A stretch of 17,747 nt of DNA, taken from contig JAUWGN010000004.1 in the NCBI GenBank assembly GCA_030606385.1, positions 1 through 17,747 of the forward strand. The letters are read 5' to 3'. Under the pieces are notes generated by a model. The model made no database searches, was not told the origin of the DNA, and saw only the letters and a program-made list of their open reading frames with translations. This document shows, piece after piece, positions 7,264 through 14,269 of the stretch. Positions within the stretch are counted from its first letter, which is position 1. Every line of letters begins with the position of its first letter. The position numbers were made by a program, and so were the translations under genes. The stretch is from Dehalococcoidia bacterium (GTDB lineage: Bacteria; Chloroflexota; Dehalococcoidia; GIF9; AB-539-J10).

Positions 7264-8955
7264 TTAGTCCTTCAGCAGTCCCGCCTCCTTCATCTTGGCT
7301 ATCTCCTCTTCCCGTAATTGCCGCTTGAAGAGTTTTTCAGTGACAGTGAGAGGCAATTCCTTTCTGAACTCAATGAACTTCGGAACGGAATAGGCTGGAA
7401 GTTTCTCCTTGCAATGGCTGATTATATCATCAGCGGTTACCTTTCCCTCTTGCTCCTTTTTTAATCTTATGAAAGCTTTTATCCTTTCGCTGCCGGGACG
7501 TTCAGGGTCTGGAATTCCAATCGCCGCCGCATCGGCCACCGCTGGATGTTCATAAAGAACGTCATCAACCAGCCTGGTATAGACTTTAAGTCCGGAAACA
7601 CTTGCCATATCTTTAACCCGGTCTGTAATGTAGAAATAGCCGTCGTCGTCCATCTTTACGACATCACCGGTAGGAAGCCAGCCATCTACCAGTCCTTTCC
7701 CGGGTTCAGGCCAGTAACCTTTCATAACCTGCGGTCCACGAACATATAGCTCTCCCTCTTTCCCAGGCGGAGCTTCCTCACCTGTCTCCAGGTCTATAAT
7801 TTTGACTTCTGTATCTGGCATTGGTACCCCTATGGAGCCGAACTTCTCAGAAGCTGCAAAGCCAGTGATTTTGGAAAAAGATGAAAGATTAATGTGGGTA
7901 CCGCCGCCTGTTTCCGTCAGGCCGTAAGCCTCGGTTATCGGCACACCGGTTTGCTGCTTGAATTTCTGGGCAACTTCTGGAGCCAGAGCAGCCGCACCAG
8001 ACATGAACATGGTCGTTATCCTTCCGAGTCCTTTCAAGACCAGCCTCGTGTATTGCGTAGGCACACATACGCATAGAAAAGGACGATATTTTGTTAACAC
8101 CTCCAGGAGCATATCGGTATCCCTTGGGTCAGGAATCTGGTATATCTTAAGACCCCAATAGACAGCAAAGTGCATCATGAGATGTCCATACTGGTGAAAA
8201 AGCGGAAGGGGCATTAATATGGAGGTTTTCCCCCTGATTCCTACTTTCAAAGGTTCAATATACCATGCACTATGGGTCATAGCTACTAGCCGGTTGTAAT
8301 GAGTCAGCATTACACCTTTTGGTAATCCGGTAGCACCCCCTGTGAATACGAGAACGGCTAAATCCTCCATCGGGTCGATGTCAACCTCCGGGGGCTTGGG
8401 CTCGTGATTGGCTATTAAATCACGAAATTGATATGTGCCCGGTATTTGTTTTAGTTCCGGCTTCTCCAATGAATAGTCCATAACAGAGGTAAGTATTATG
8501 TTCTTGATCTTTGTCCTATCCTTTATTGAATCAACAAGTTCGAAAGATTCATTAATGCAAATTACCGTCTCAGCTCCCGAGTCGCCAATCTCGTATATTA
8601 AGTCAGCAGCTTTATGCAACGGACTGCATGGAACATGTGTAGCTCCTGCCTTCAGTATCCCGAAGTCGCTTATGATAAACTGCGGGCAATTTGGCAGGAT
8701 GGTTGCTACCTTGTCGCCTTTTCTTACACCCAGGTCGGCAAGGGCAGCAGCTAAGCTATCTGCGAGAAGCTTCAACTCTTTATAGGTTATTTCATTCCCT
8801 AGATAGGAACAAACAGCATGATCGGGGAACTCGGCTGCCGCAGCATCCAGAAGGCTATGAAGAGTTACCCTTGGATAAGGTTCTTTTGTCTGCGGAAGCT
8901 TATATGGCCCTAACCTGTAACCTTTAAGCCAGGGCTTTTCAGCGATGGAAACCAT
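7264..8955 (-). CDS. AMP-forming acyl-CoA synthetase (fatty-acid--CoA ligase, FadD-like)
   Basis: The 563-residue ANL-family enzyme activates a carboxylic acid with ATP to acyl-AMP and then to acyl-CoA. The phosphate loop FTGGATGLPKGVMLTH is at 204-219, the adenine/AMP motif AYGLTET at 343-349, the TGD motif at 429-431, the hinge region YITDRVKDM at 442-450, and the C-terminal catalytic Lys is most likely Lys541 (TEKLFKRQL). The hinge continues as ASVSGLKVYT, where family members more often have a GGFNVYP-like stretch. The start ATG follows a purine-rich GGGGGGCAGGA. It lies 14 nt after AOR, so both are almost surely cotranscribed and this enzyme likely activates the acid that AOR makes. Chain-length preference cannot be deduced. 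Confidence 0.93.
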   Translation of the reverse strand: MVSIAEKPWLKGYRLGPYKLPQTKEPYPRVTLHSLLDAAAAEFPDHAVCSYLGNEITYKELKLLADSLAAALADLGVRKGDKVATILPNCPQFIISDFGILKAGATHVPCSPLHKAADLIYEIGDSGAETVICINESFELVDSIKDRTKIKNIILTSVMDYSLEKPELKQIPGTYQFRDLIANHEPKPPEVDIDPMEDLAVLVFTGGATGLPKGVMLTHYNRLVAMTHSAWYIEPLKVGIRGKTSILMPLPLFHQYGHLMMHFAVYWGLKIYQIPDPRDTDMLLEVLTKYRPFLCVCVPTQYTRLVLKGLGRITTMFMSGAAALAPEVAQKFKQQTGVPITEAYGLTETGGGTHINLSSFSKITGFAASEKFGSIGVPMPDTEVKIIDLETGEEAPPGKEGELYVRGPQVMKGYWPEPGKGLVDGWLPTGDVVKMDDDGYFYITDRVKDMASVSGLKVYTRLVDDVLYEHPAVADAAAIGIPDPERPGSERIKAFIRLKKEQEGKVTADDIISHCKEKLPAYSVPKFIEFRKELPLTVTEKLFKRQLREEEIAKMKEAGLLKD

Positions 8956-8969
8956 AATCCTGCCCCCCT

Positions 8970-10829
8970 TTATATTTTGTTGACTATATCACCTAGCCCT
9001 AGCTCCTTGAGCTTTTCCGGGGTTGGTTTGCCGGTTTTCTTGTCCCATCCCCGAAATTCGTAGTAGGCATCTAGCATCTCATCGAACTTGGCTACCACTT
9101 GCCCTTGAGCGGCACCTTCAGGCAGTGGGTCTTCCAACAGGCGCTTGGGAAGCGTGTCATCGGCTCTGGTCAGCCCTTCTCTTACATTAAAAGCTCTCGC
9201 CAGGTTATAAATCCTCTCTCCGAGCTTTCTGTAATCACTGACATCGAATTTCCAGCCCACGCAATTGGCTATCATATCGACCCAGTCTTCCGTAGCCAGG
9301 GCCATTCCCATGAACTTACACGTTCCCATGGTATCAAAAACGGCAAGGGAGTCTTCCAGATCCTTTACAACCTTGGTCTCGGCGGGGTTTTCTACCAGCA
9401 GATCTTCAATTTTGCTGTATTCAACACAAAGGAAAGGAATGTCCATGAAGGTCGGCCCTTCAATATAAGCCGTCATATGGTCACCGCCACGATTTGCGGT
9501 AGCAAATGCCAATCCGCACATTTTAGCAGCTCTGGGATCATAAGCCGGCATCTCCAGGCCTTTGACATGCATAGCGAATCTTTCCGTTCCCTTGCCCAGT
9601 TTTTCCGCCATCCTTTTTGTTCCTTCAGCTAACAAATTTCCAATGCCTTCCTTTTTGGCTATTTTATGTATCAGCTGAATCACAACATCGGGGTCTCCAA
9701 ATTTCAGCTCCAATCCATCGGTTTCAGATTTTGTCAGGACTCCCTTTTCATAACATTCCAGGGCGAAAGCTATTGAACTGCCGGTAGAAATTACATCCAG
9801 GCCGTAGTCATCGCACAAGTTATGCGCCAGCGTGATGGCTTCCAAGCTACCAACTCCGCACATGGCACCACAAGCCCCGATTGTTTCATATTCTGGTCCC
9901 TCTCCCTTGCAAGCATAGGGGCCTGTTTTAACTACAGTTACTCTTCCACAGCTGATTGGGCAGGCATAGCAGTGTTTTCTGTCTACCAAAAGTCCAGACT
10001 CTGCGAGCGTAATCCCGCTTATTTTGTCTATGTCTGGAAAAACCCCGGTTTGCCAGTTCCTCGTGGGGAATCCGCCTCTGACATTCACCAGATTTGCGAC
10101 CATAGCTGTTCCAAAAGTCTCAAGGGTAATCTTCAACATACTTTCATTAGCCAGGTCATAGTTTGTCTTTGAAACCTTGTCGAAAACATCTTTATTGCCA
10201 ACTTCGAATCCTTCTGTCCCTCTCACAGCGATGGCCTTTAAGCGCTTCGAGCCCATTACAGTCCCCACGCCGCATCTTCCGGCTGCGCGGTGAAGGTCGT
10301 TGATGACGCAGGCATATCTAACTTGATTCTCACCGCCTATTCCAATACAAGCAACGTTGAATTCTTCACCGAGTTCTTCTTTAATTAATCTGTTGGTCTC
10401 AGAAACACCTTTGCCCCAGAGATTCCTGGCATCTTTAAGCTCGGCTTTTCCCTCGTCGATTACAAGGTAGACCGGCTGTGGTGAGATACCTTTGAAAATA
10501 ATCCCGTCAACGCCTGAGCCTTTGAGATGGACTCCCCAATTACCGCCGGAGTTTGCCTGCCCCCAGAAACCAGTAAGAGGGGATTTGAAGACTACAGAGT
10601 ATCTTCCAGCGCTTGGAGATTCCGTCCCTGTCAAAGGCCCGGTCATAAATATGAGCGCATTCTCCGGGCCTAATGGGTCGGCACCTTTTGGTACTTCATC
10701 GAAGAGGTACTTTGTTGCCAACCCGCTGCCACCTAAGAACATTTTGCATGCATCCTCGGTAAGGCTTTCCTCCGAGATGTTAGACTTTGATAAATCAACC
10801 CTTAAAATCTTTCCCATATAGCCGAACAT
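8970..10829 (-). CDS. Tungsten-dependent aldehyde:ferredoxin oxidoreductase
   Basis: The enzyme oxidises aldehydes to carboxylic acids, or runs in reverse, with ferredoxin as partner, using a tungsten bis-pyranopterin and one [4Fe-4S] cluster. I start it at ATG 10829 because AAAGGAGG lies 7 nt upstream and the MFGYMGKILRVDL N-terminus matches the family. An upstream ATG at 10925 adds 32 basic residues without a ribosome site. From 10829 it is 619 residues, the usual length. Cluster ligands are Cys287, Cys290, Cys294 (CYACPISC) and Cys504. Family motifs AGRCGVGTVMGSKRLKAI (183-200) and DPRAAKMCGLAFATANRGG (431-449) are present, as are the likely catalytic Glu313 and His451. It is followed 14 nt later by the acyl-CoA synthetase. 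Confidence 0.95.
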   Translation of the reverse strand: MFGYMGKILRVDLSKSNISEESLTEDACKMFLGGSGLATKYLFDEVPKGADPLGPENALIFMTGPLTGTESPSAGRYSVVFKSPLTGFWGQANSGGNWGVHLKGSGVDGIIFKGISPQPVYLVIDEGKAELKDARNLWGKGVSETNRLIKEELGEEFNVACIGIGGENQVRYACVINDLHRAAGRCGVGTVMGSKRLKAIAVRGTEGFEVGNKDVFDKVSKTNYDLANESMLKITLETFGTAMVANLVNVRGGFPTRNWQTGVFPDIDKISGITLAESGLLVDRKHCYACPISCGRVTVVKTGPYACKGEGPEYETIGACGAMCGVGSLEAITLAHNLCDDYGLDVISTGSSIAFALECYEKGVLTKSETDGLELKFGDPDVVIQLIHKIAKKEGIGNLLAEGTKRMAEKLGKGTERFAMHVKGLEMPAYDPRAAKMCGLAFATANRGGDHMTAYIEGPTFMDIPFLCVEYSKIEDLLVENPAETKVVKDLEDSLAVFDTMGTCKFMGMALATEDWVDMIANCVGWKFDVSDYRKLGERIYNLARAFNVREGLTRADDTLPKRLLEDPLPEGAAQGQVVAKFDEMLDAYYEFRGWDKKTGKPTPEKLKELGLGDIVNKI

Positions 10830-10908
10830 TTTTGCACCTCCTTTTTCCTTTCTATATTCTTGAAATCTTACCCTAATTCTCAGGAGATTTCGCCCAGCTT
10901 CGGCATAT

Positions 10909-10959
10909 CTAATACGTAACGCCACTGCCGGGCCGGCCTGACCACTGCCAGATTCTCAT
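10909..10959 (-). CDS. Possible 16-residue upstream ORF in the AOR leader
   Basis: In the 215-bp gap between ADH and AOR, a short frame MRIWQWSGRPGSGVTY starts with ATG behind AGGAG at 7-nt spacing and stops 79 nt before the AOR start. Its ribosome site is better than chance would usually give. It may be a leader peptide or nothing. No promoter or structured leader was recognised with confidence in this gap. Confidence 0.2.
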   Translation of the reverse strand: MRIWQWSGRPGSGVTY

Positions 10960-11044
10960 AACCATCTCCTGTATATAGCTAGCTTATGTCTCTTCTCGGT
11001 AGCAGCTGTGGCCTTGGTCACTCCATACCGTCGCTTCTAATAAA

Positions 11045-12211
11045 CTAAAAATCTATGGATTTGCCCTCGTAGGCATAGCGGAGAAATTTTTGGGTCTCTT
11101 CAGTACTAGGCACTCTGGCGGTAGTGACTAATTGAAAATCCGCAAAGGCATTGTCTACCAGCTTTTCTATGGAATTGTTAAAGCTATCCGCCGGGATACC
11201 TGTTTCCTTGATGCTTAACGGCTCCTTGATACTGCGGGCCAGTCCACGTATCGCCTCGGCTAGAATTGGTCCTGCCTTTTTCCCCTTAGGTACCTCCAAT
11301 TTGATAGAGTAAGCTATCTCAGCCCAGAGTTCTTCACGAACATCGCCGATAAACTCAATAGTATAGGGCAGAAATAGCCCCACCGCTCTGCCATGGGGTG
11401 TGTGGAATACGGCTCCCAGGGAATGGCCGGCAGCGTGTGCCATTGCGCACATCGAGTTGATAAACCCCATCCCTGCAATACAGGCAGCATTGGCCATCTT
11501 TTCTCTGGCTTCCATGTCCTGCCCATTCTTGTAGGCTCTGGGCAGATATTGGAAAACAAGCTGGATAGCCTTAATGCAAAGCCCATCGCTGATATCATTC
11601 TTCCAGCTACTGGTAAATCCCTCTACGGAATGGGTCAGCGCATCCATACCTGTCTGCGCAGTAAGTCCAGGAGGCATTTCAGTCGCAAACTGGGGGTCTA
11701 CGATAGCAATATCAGGCATAGTCTCACGGGAGCCAACACTCATCTTCCTCTGCTCGGCTTGATCGGTGAGCACTATTCCCCAGGTTGCCTCAGCACCGGT
11801 ACCCGAAGTTGTGGGAATGCAGACAAGCCTGGCCTTGTTCTGGAGGCCCATTCCAGTAGTAAAGGGATTTATCTCCTCTGCTTTCATACCTGGCCCCGCA
11901 TATTCCACCCACATTGCCTTGGCGGCATCCAATACTGAGCCTCCTCCCAACGCCACTATCAAGTCGGGCCCAGACTTGGTCATTTCGGACGATCCCTTCT
12001 TTACCGTCTCAAGTGATGGGTCAGGCTCGACCTCATCAAAGACGGTGCTCCCTATCCCGGCCTTGGAGAGCTGTTCCTTAACCTTGTCAACGAAGCCCAA
12101 CTTCACCACATTGGCGTCGGTAACGATAAAGGCGGACTTCCCCTTCAATTGCCCCAAACGACTCACTGCATCTTGCCCATAAACCACTTCAGGAGTAATA
12201 AAAAACCACAT
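11045..12211 (-). CDS. Iron-containing (group III) alcohol dehydrogenase, complete metal site
   Basis: This 388-residue NAD(P)-dependent enzyme interconverts primary alcohols or hydroxyacids with aldehydes. The nucleotide-binding loop GGGSVLDAAK is at 89-98. The four metal ligands of the family are all present: Asp190 and His194 (GMDALTHSVEG), His259 (MAHAAGH) and His273 (TPHGRA). The start ATG follows GGAGAGGAGG. It is paralogous along its whole length to the dehydrogenase at 14259-15422: both begin MW(F/W)F and end YEG(K/R)-(S/D)-(I/V)-DF. It lies 215 nt upstream of AOR, which fits an alcohol-to-aldehyde step feeding AOR. Confidence 0.93.
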   Translation of the reverse strand: MWFFITPEVVYGQDAVSRLGQLKGKSAFIVTDANVVKLGFVDKVKEQLSKAGIGSTVFDEVEPDPSLETVKKGSSEMTKSGPDLIVALGGGSVLDAAKAMWVEYAGPGMKAEEINPFTTGMGLQNKARLVCIPTTSGTGAEATWGIVLTDQAEQRKMSVGSRETMPDIAIVDPQFATEMPPGLTAQTGMDALTHSVEGFTSSWKNDISDGLCIKAIQLVFQYLPRAYKNGQDMEAREKMANAACIAGMGFINSMCAMAHAAGHSLGAVFHTPHGRAVGLFLPYTIEFIGDVREELWAEIAYSIKLEVPKGKKAGPILAEAIRGLARSIKEPLSIKETGIPADSFNNSIEKLVDNAFADFQLVTTARVPSTEETQKFLRYAYEGKSIDF

Positions 12212-12339
12212 AATTACCTCCTCTCCAAAATCTGGAGCTCGCTTAAAATATTTTATGTCAACTGCGTTCAGCTCAAGGCTGCCGTAATTCCTTGATACTG
12301 GCTACGCACGGAACTCAATTTCGATAAGAACCATGCAGC

Positions 12340-12750
12340 TCACCAGGGAAATTCAGTGTCGACGCGCGATGTGCACTCCACCAGCTCCACGGCGGCCCTG
12401 GGCATCTTCATAATTTGCGCCATGTCCCCCTTGAGATTGAGCTTGCCGGTCATCATCGCCTGGACGGAGTCGAGCTTTTTCTCCAATATGCTGCGCCATA
12501 CGCTCAGCGGAGCCCAGAAGCGATACGCAGGGGTCTTAGCACTCTCGTCAGCAAATATAGAAGCAACGCGACATTCACCATGCCACAGGTCGAAGTACGC
12601 AATGATTGTCTCCTTTAACCCGCCTTCTGGTTCAATGATAAAATACATGTCCCCTTCCCAGTTCTTGGCCGCATCCTTGTAGGCTTGGCTCTTATTAAGC
12701 TCTACGCACGCAGCCTTTACCCATTCCTCCGTTCCAAACCTGATTGCCAT
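12340..12750 (-). CDS. SCP2 sterol-carrier-domain protein
   Basis: This 136-residue single-domain protein matches the SCP2 sterol-binding domain: a WEGDMYFIIEP strand region at 31-41, a C-terminal segment SVWRSILEKKLDSVQAMMTG followed by KLNLKGDMAQIMKM, and the GKLxxxGD signature typical of SCP2 domains. Such domains bind acyl-CoAs, sterols or other lipids in a hydrophobic tunnel and often accompany lipid-degrading enzymes. The start ATG is behind AAGGAGG at 8-nt spacing, with its own promoter about 95 nt upstream. It has no catalytic residues. It is a lipid carrier or subunit by inference. Confidence 0.8.
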   Translation of the reverse strand: MAIRFGTEEWVKAACVELNKSQAYKDAAKNWEGDMYFIIEPEGGLKETIIAYFDLWHGECRVASIFADESAKTPAYRFWAPLSVWRSILEKKLDSVQAMMTGKLNLKGDMAQIMKMPRAAVELVECTSRVDTEFPW

Positions 12751-12782
12751 CTCTCAGACCTCCTTCTTTTAGATTTTGCCTC

Positions 12783-12815
12783 AGTTAGTACCTTCTTGTT
12801 ATTCGGTACCTAACT
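12783..12815 (-). repeat. Inverted repeat in the 5' leader of the SCP2 gene
   Basis: Arms AGTTAGTACC (12783-12792) and GGTACCTAACT (12805-12815) are complementary with a single bulged base and a 12-nt loop. The element lies between the predicted transcription start (about 12838) and the ribosome binding site of the SCP2 gene. It could be an operator or an mRNA hairpin. No T-tract follows, so it is not a standard terminator. Confidence 0.45.
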
Positions 12816-12844
12816 CATAGCCATTTGTCACTTTCGTTTTTTAA

Positions 12845-12872
12845 ATTTTACCACAGATTTCTCAAAAGTCAA
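12845..12872 (-). promoter_or_regulatory. Sigma70-type promoter for SCP2 and probably the ADH-AOR-ligase genes
   Basis: On the - strand, TTGACT (12867-12872) and TAAAAT (12845-12850) are separated by 16 bp, each 5 of 6 to consensus. The predicted start is near 12838, giving a leader of about 90 nt that contains an inverted repeat. Confidence 0.5.
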
Positions 12873-12996
12873 TTAAAAATACTCGCCATCGCGGATGACA
12901 TAGTTATCAATTACAATTTTCCCACAGAAGGTTGATTTTCCACTTACCCCTCTTCCATAGAAACAATTACCTGTGCCGTTGCTTGATTTTTTTGTT

Positions 12997-13368
12997 CTAT
13001 CCTTTTAGCACCATTAGTGGTGCAATCTTCATTAATACTAAAAGATTACCTCTAGCCTTCACTTTCCTGGTGAGCAAAGCCATTGTTGGGCTAATTTGGC
13101 CGGAACTAATATATGCCATATTCTCAAATCCGGCTTCCTGATATGCGTTAGGCTTATCTATGGCATCGTTTTGTATCTCTATCTCACCCTGTCTAAAGTG
13201 AAGTGTAACAGCCACACCGGAAGTGCTCTCTTTTATAACTACACTAGCTTTTAACTTCTCGATGCGCTTGTATTTCTTGGGGTCCTGGAGATTTGTGTCT
13301 ATTGTCTCCTTAAGCATCTTCCCCAGACCGTTGAGCTCCTCCCCTGCTTTTACCTTTACTTCTGGCAT
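12997..13368 (-). CDS. Small SCP2-like protein
   Basis: This 123-residue protein has a C-terminal half (about residues 80-118) with the SCP2 pattern: GFENMAYISSG, then QISPTMALLTRKVKARGNLLVLMK, matching the usual SGxxxPxxAxxxGKxKxxGN/D layout. The N-terminal half is basic and charged without a recognised motif. The start ATG is behind AAAGGAGG at 6-nt spacing. It is probably a lipid- or acyl-CoA-binding carrier related to, but diverged from, the 136-residue SCP2 protein downstream. A decayed copy of its 3' part lies just upstream at 13731-13865, and a short direct-repeat element sits before its ribosome binding site. Confidence 0.65.
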   Translation of the reverse strand: MPEVKVKAGEELNGLGKMLKETIDTNLQDPKKYKRIEKLKASVVIKESTSGVAVTLHFRQGEIEIQNDAIDKPNAYQEAGFENMAYISSGQISPTMALLTRKVKARGNLLVLMKIAPLMVLKG

Positions 13369-13383
13369 ATAGCGCCTCCTTTG

Positions 13384-13411
13384 ATTATTTAGCCTAGTTT
13401 AACTATTTAGC
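13384..13411. repeat. Direct repeats around a palindrome before the SCP2-like gene
   Basis: ATTATTTAGC (13384-13393) and ACTATTTAGC (13402-13411) agree at 9 of 10 positions, 18 bp apart. Between them is the palindrome TAGTTTAACTA (13395-13405). The element lies 16 nt or more upstream of the SCP2-like start codon, next to its ribosome binding site, and could be an operator. I see no convincing promoter for this gene nearby. Confidence 0.3.
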
Positions 13412-13685
13412 TTGTTTGACTCCGTGAGGTTAGCATTAAGCAATTAATTCTCGCTTGCCTGGTCATAAGTAGCCACTATACGCTGTCTAATAACCTTCCT
13501 TTCAGAGGTCGATCACCGACCATTAACTGTCTCCGTCACCTTAAGGCTTATCTCTCGAAGACTGCCACCCCCCTTCAGCTACTCTCGTTTGTTTTCAACG
13601 CTAACGTTACACCTCAACCCCGATTGAAGTCAATAGTTTGTGGGACTGATTAAGAACACTCAGCACAGTTCACCAAAACGGAGGG
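13412..13685. other. Intergenic stretch with no recognised gene
   Basis: No frame here has a ribosome site plus coding character. It contains only a short GGTCG/CGACC inverted repeat near 13508-13522. It separates the SCP2-like gene from the decayed copy of its 3' part. Confidence 0.4.
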
Positions 13686-13730
13686 CATAGTTATCAACTA
13701 CAATCTTCTAGGGTATAACGAGGCCCCAAT

Positions 13731-13934
13731 CTACATTTTGGGTACCGTTATTTTTGGAATCTTTAGTAGTGTTAAGAGATTACCTTTAGGCTTTGCTTTC
13801 CTGGTGAGCATGGCGCTAGTTGGGCTAATTTGACCAGAACTAATATGCGCCAGGTTCTCAAATCCAGGGATCTTGTTGTCCACTCTTATAAAGAGATAAA
13901 GGGATTTGTAAATGTCGTCGGAATTAAATCTCAA
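13731..13934 (-). pseudogene. Truncated copy of the SCP2-like gene
   Basis: The open frame on the - strand (TTG at 13934, no ribosome binding site) encodes 67 residues. Residues 24-67 match residues 80-123 of the SCP2-like protein at 29 of 44 positions, including the shared GFEN and ISSGQISPT blocks. The N-terminal 79 residues of the full protein have no counterpart, so homology begins abruptly at 13865. The 3' flank is also duplicated: 23 nt at 13686-13708 match 12899-12921 at 21 positions. I read this as the remnant of a DNA-level tandem duplication whose 5' part was lost. Translation of the fragment is unlikely. Confidence 0.65.
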
Positions 13935-14111
13935 AGCGCTAATGAAAGCCCGAAAGCGGCTACCGAGTATCTGGCGAACATCATCGACGCCCTCGAAGAA
14001 ATTACCAAAACAACATGTGGCAAACTCACAAGAGTGATTGTTTTAGGGCTCAGGTCTTCTGCTCGAGCAGTCACAACATAGCATTGGGTAAGGTATCAAA
14101 ATTCACTTTTG

Positions 14112-14130
14112 GTGAGACAAGTCGTCTCAC
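14112..14130 (-). repeat. Hairpin just downstream of tRNA-Gly
   Basis: A perfect 7-bp stem GTGAGAC/GTCTCAC with a 5-nt loop begins 11 nt after the tRNA 3' end on the - strand. It may act in termination or 3' processing of the tRNA transcript. The downstream bases (CAAAAGTGAATTTT) are not a clean T-tract, so termination is only possible. Confidence 0.4.
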
Positions 14131-14140
14131 ATAGTAATGG

Positions 14141-14212
14141 AGCGGGAGACGGGATTCGAACCCGCGACACCCTGCTTGGAAGGCAGGAACTCTACCGCTG
14201 AGTTACTCCCGC
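14141..14212 (-). tRNA. tRNA-Gly (anticodon TCC)
   Basis: A 72-nt cloverleaf has acceptor GCGGGAG/CTCCCGC, D-arm ACTC/GAGT, anticodon stem CCTGC/GCAGG with loop CTTCCAA (anticodon TCC), T-arm GCGGG-TTCGAAT-CCCGT and discriminator T. CCA is not encoded. It lies within the - strand gene run after the alcohol dehydrogenase at 14259, with a candidate promoter of its own. Its last 10 bases recur at 5975-5984. Confidence 0.95.
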
Positions 14213-14218
14213 ATATTT

Positions 14219-14238
14219 TTGGTAGTATTCACCACCAA
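14219..14238 (-). repeat. Hairpin between the alcohol dehydrogenase and tRNA-Gly
   Basis: TTGGTGGT and ACTACCAA form an 8-bp stem with one G-T pair and a GAAT loop, ending 6 nt before the tRNA 5' end. It may stop some dehydrogenase transcripts or aid 5' processing. No T-tract follows. Confidence 0.35.
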
Positions 14239-14240
14239 CA

Positions 14241-14269
14241 AATATAGGGTATCTGTTTCTAAAAGTCCA
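14241..14269 (-). promoter_or_regulatory. Candidate promoter for tRNA-Gly
   Basis: On the - strand, TGGACT (14264-14269, 4 of 6) and TATATT (14241-14246, 5 of 6) are 17 bp apart. The -35 box overlaps the last codons of the alcohol dehydrogenase. The predicted start is about 20 nt before the tRNA. Confidence 0.4.

Noticed and set aside
9099..9632. 177-residue + strand frame opposite AOR
   Set aside because: It lies wholly inside the AOR gene on the opposite strand, with no ribosome site and shadow-like composition.
10830..10925. Upstream extension of AOR to ATG 10925
   Set aside because: The extra 32 basic residues have no family counterpart and no ribosome site, while ATG 10829 has AAAGGAGG at ideal spacing and matches the usual AOR N-terminus.
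10920..10948. CCACTGCC direct repeat and GGGCCGGCC palindrome in the AOR leader
   Set aside because: Both are short and GC-rich, with no T-tract or promoter relation that would give them a function.
12256..12261. Perfect TTGACA upstream of the alcohol dehydrogenase at 11045-12211
   Set aside because: No acceptable -10 box lies 16-18 bp downstream on that strand.
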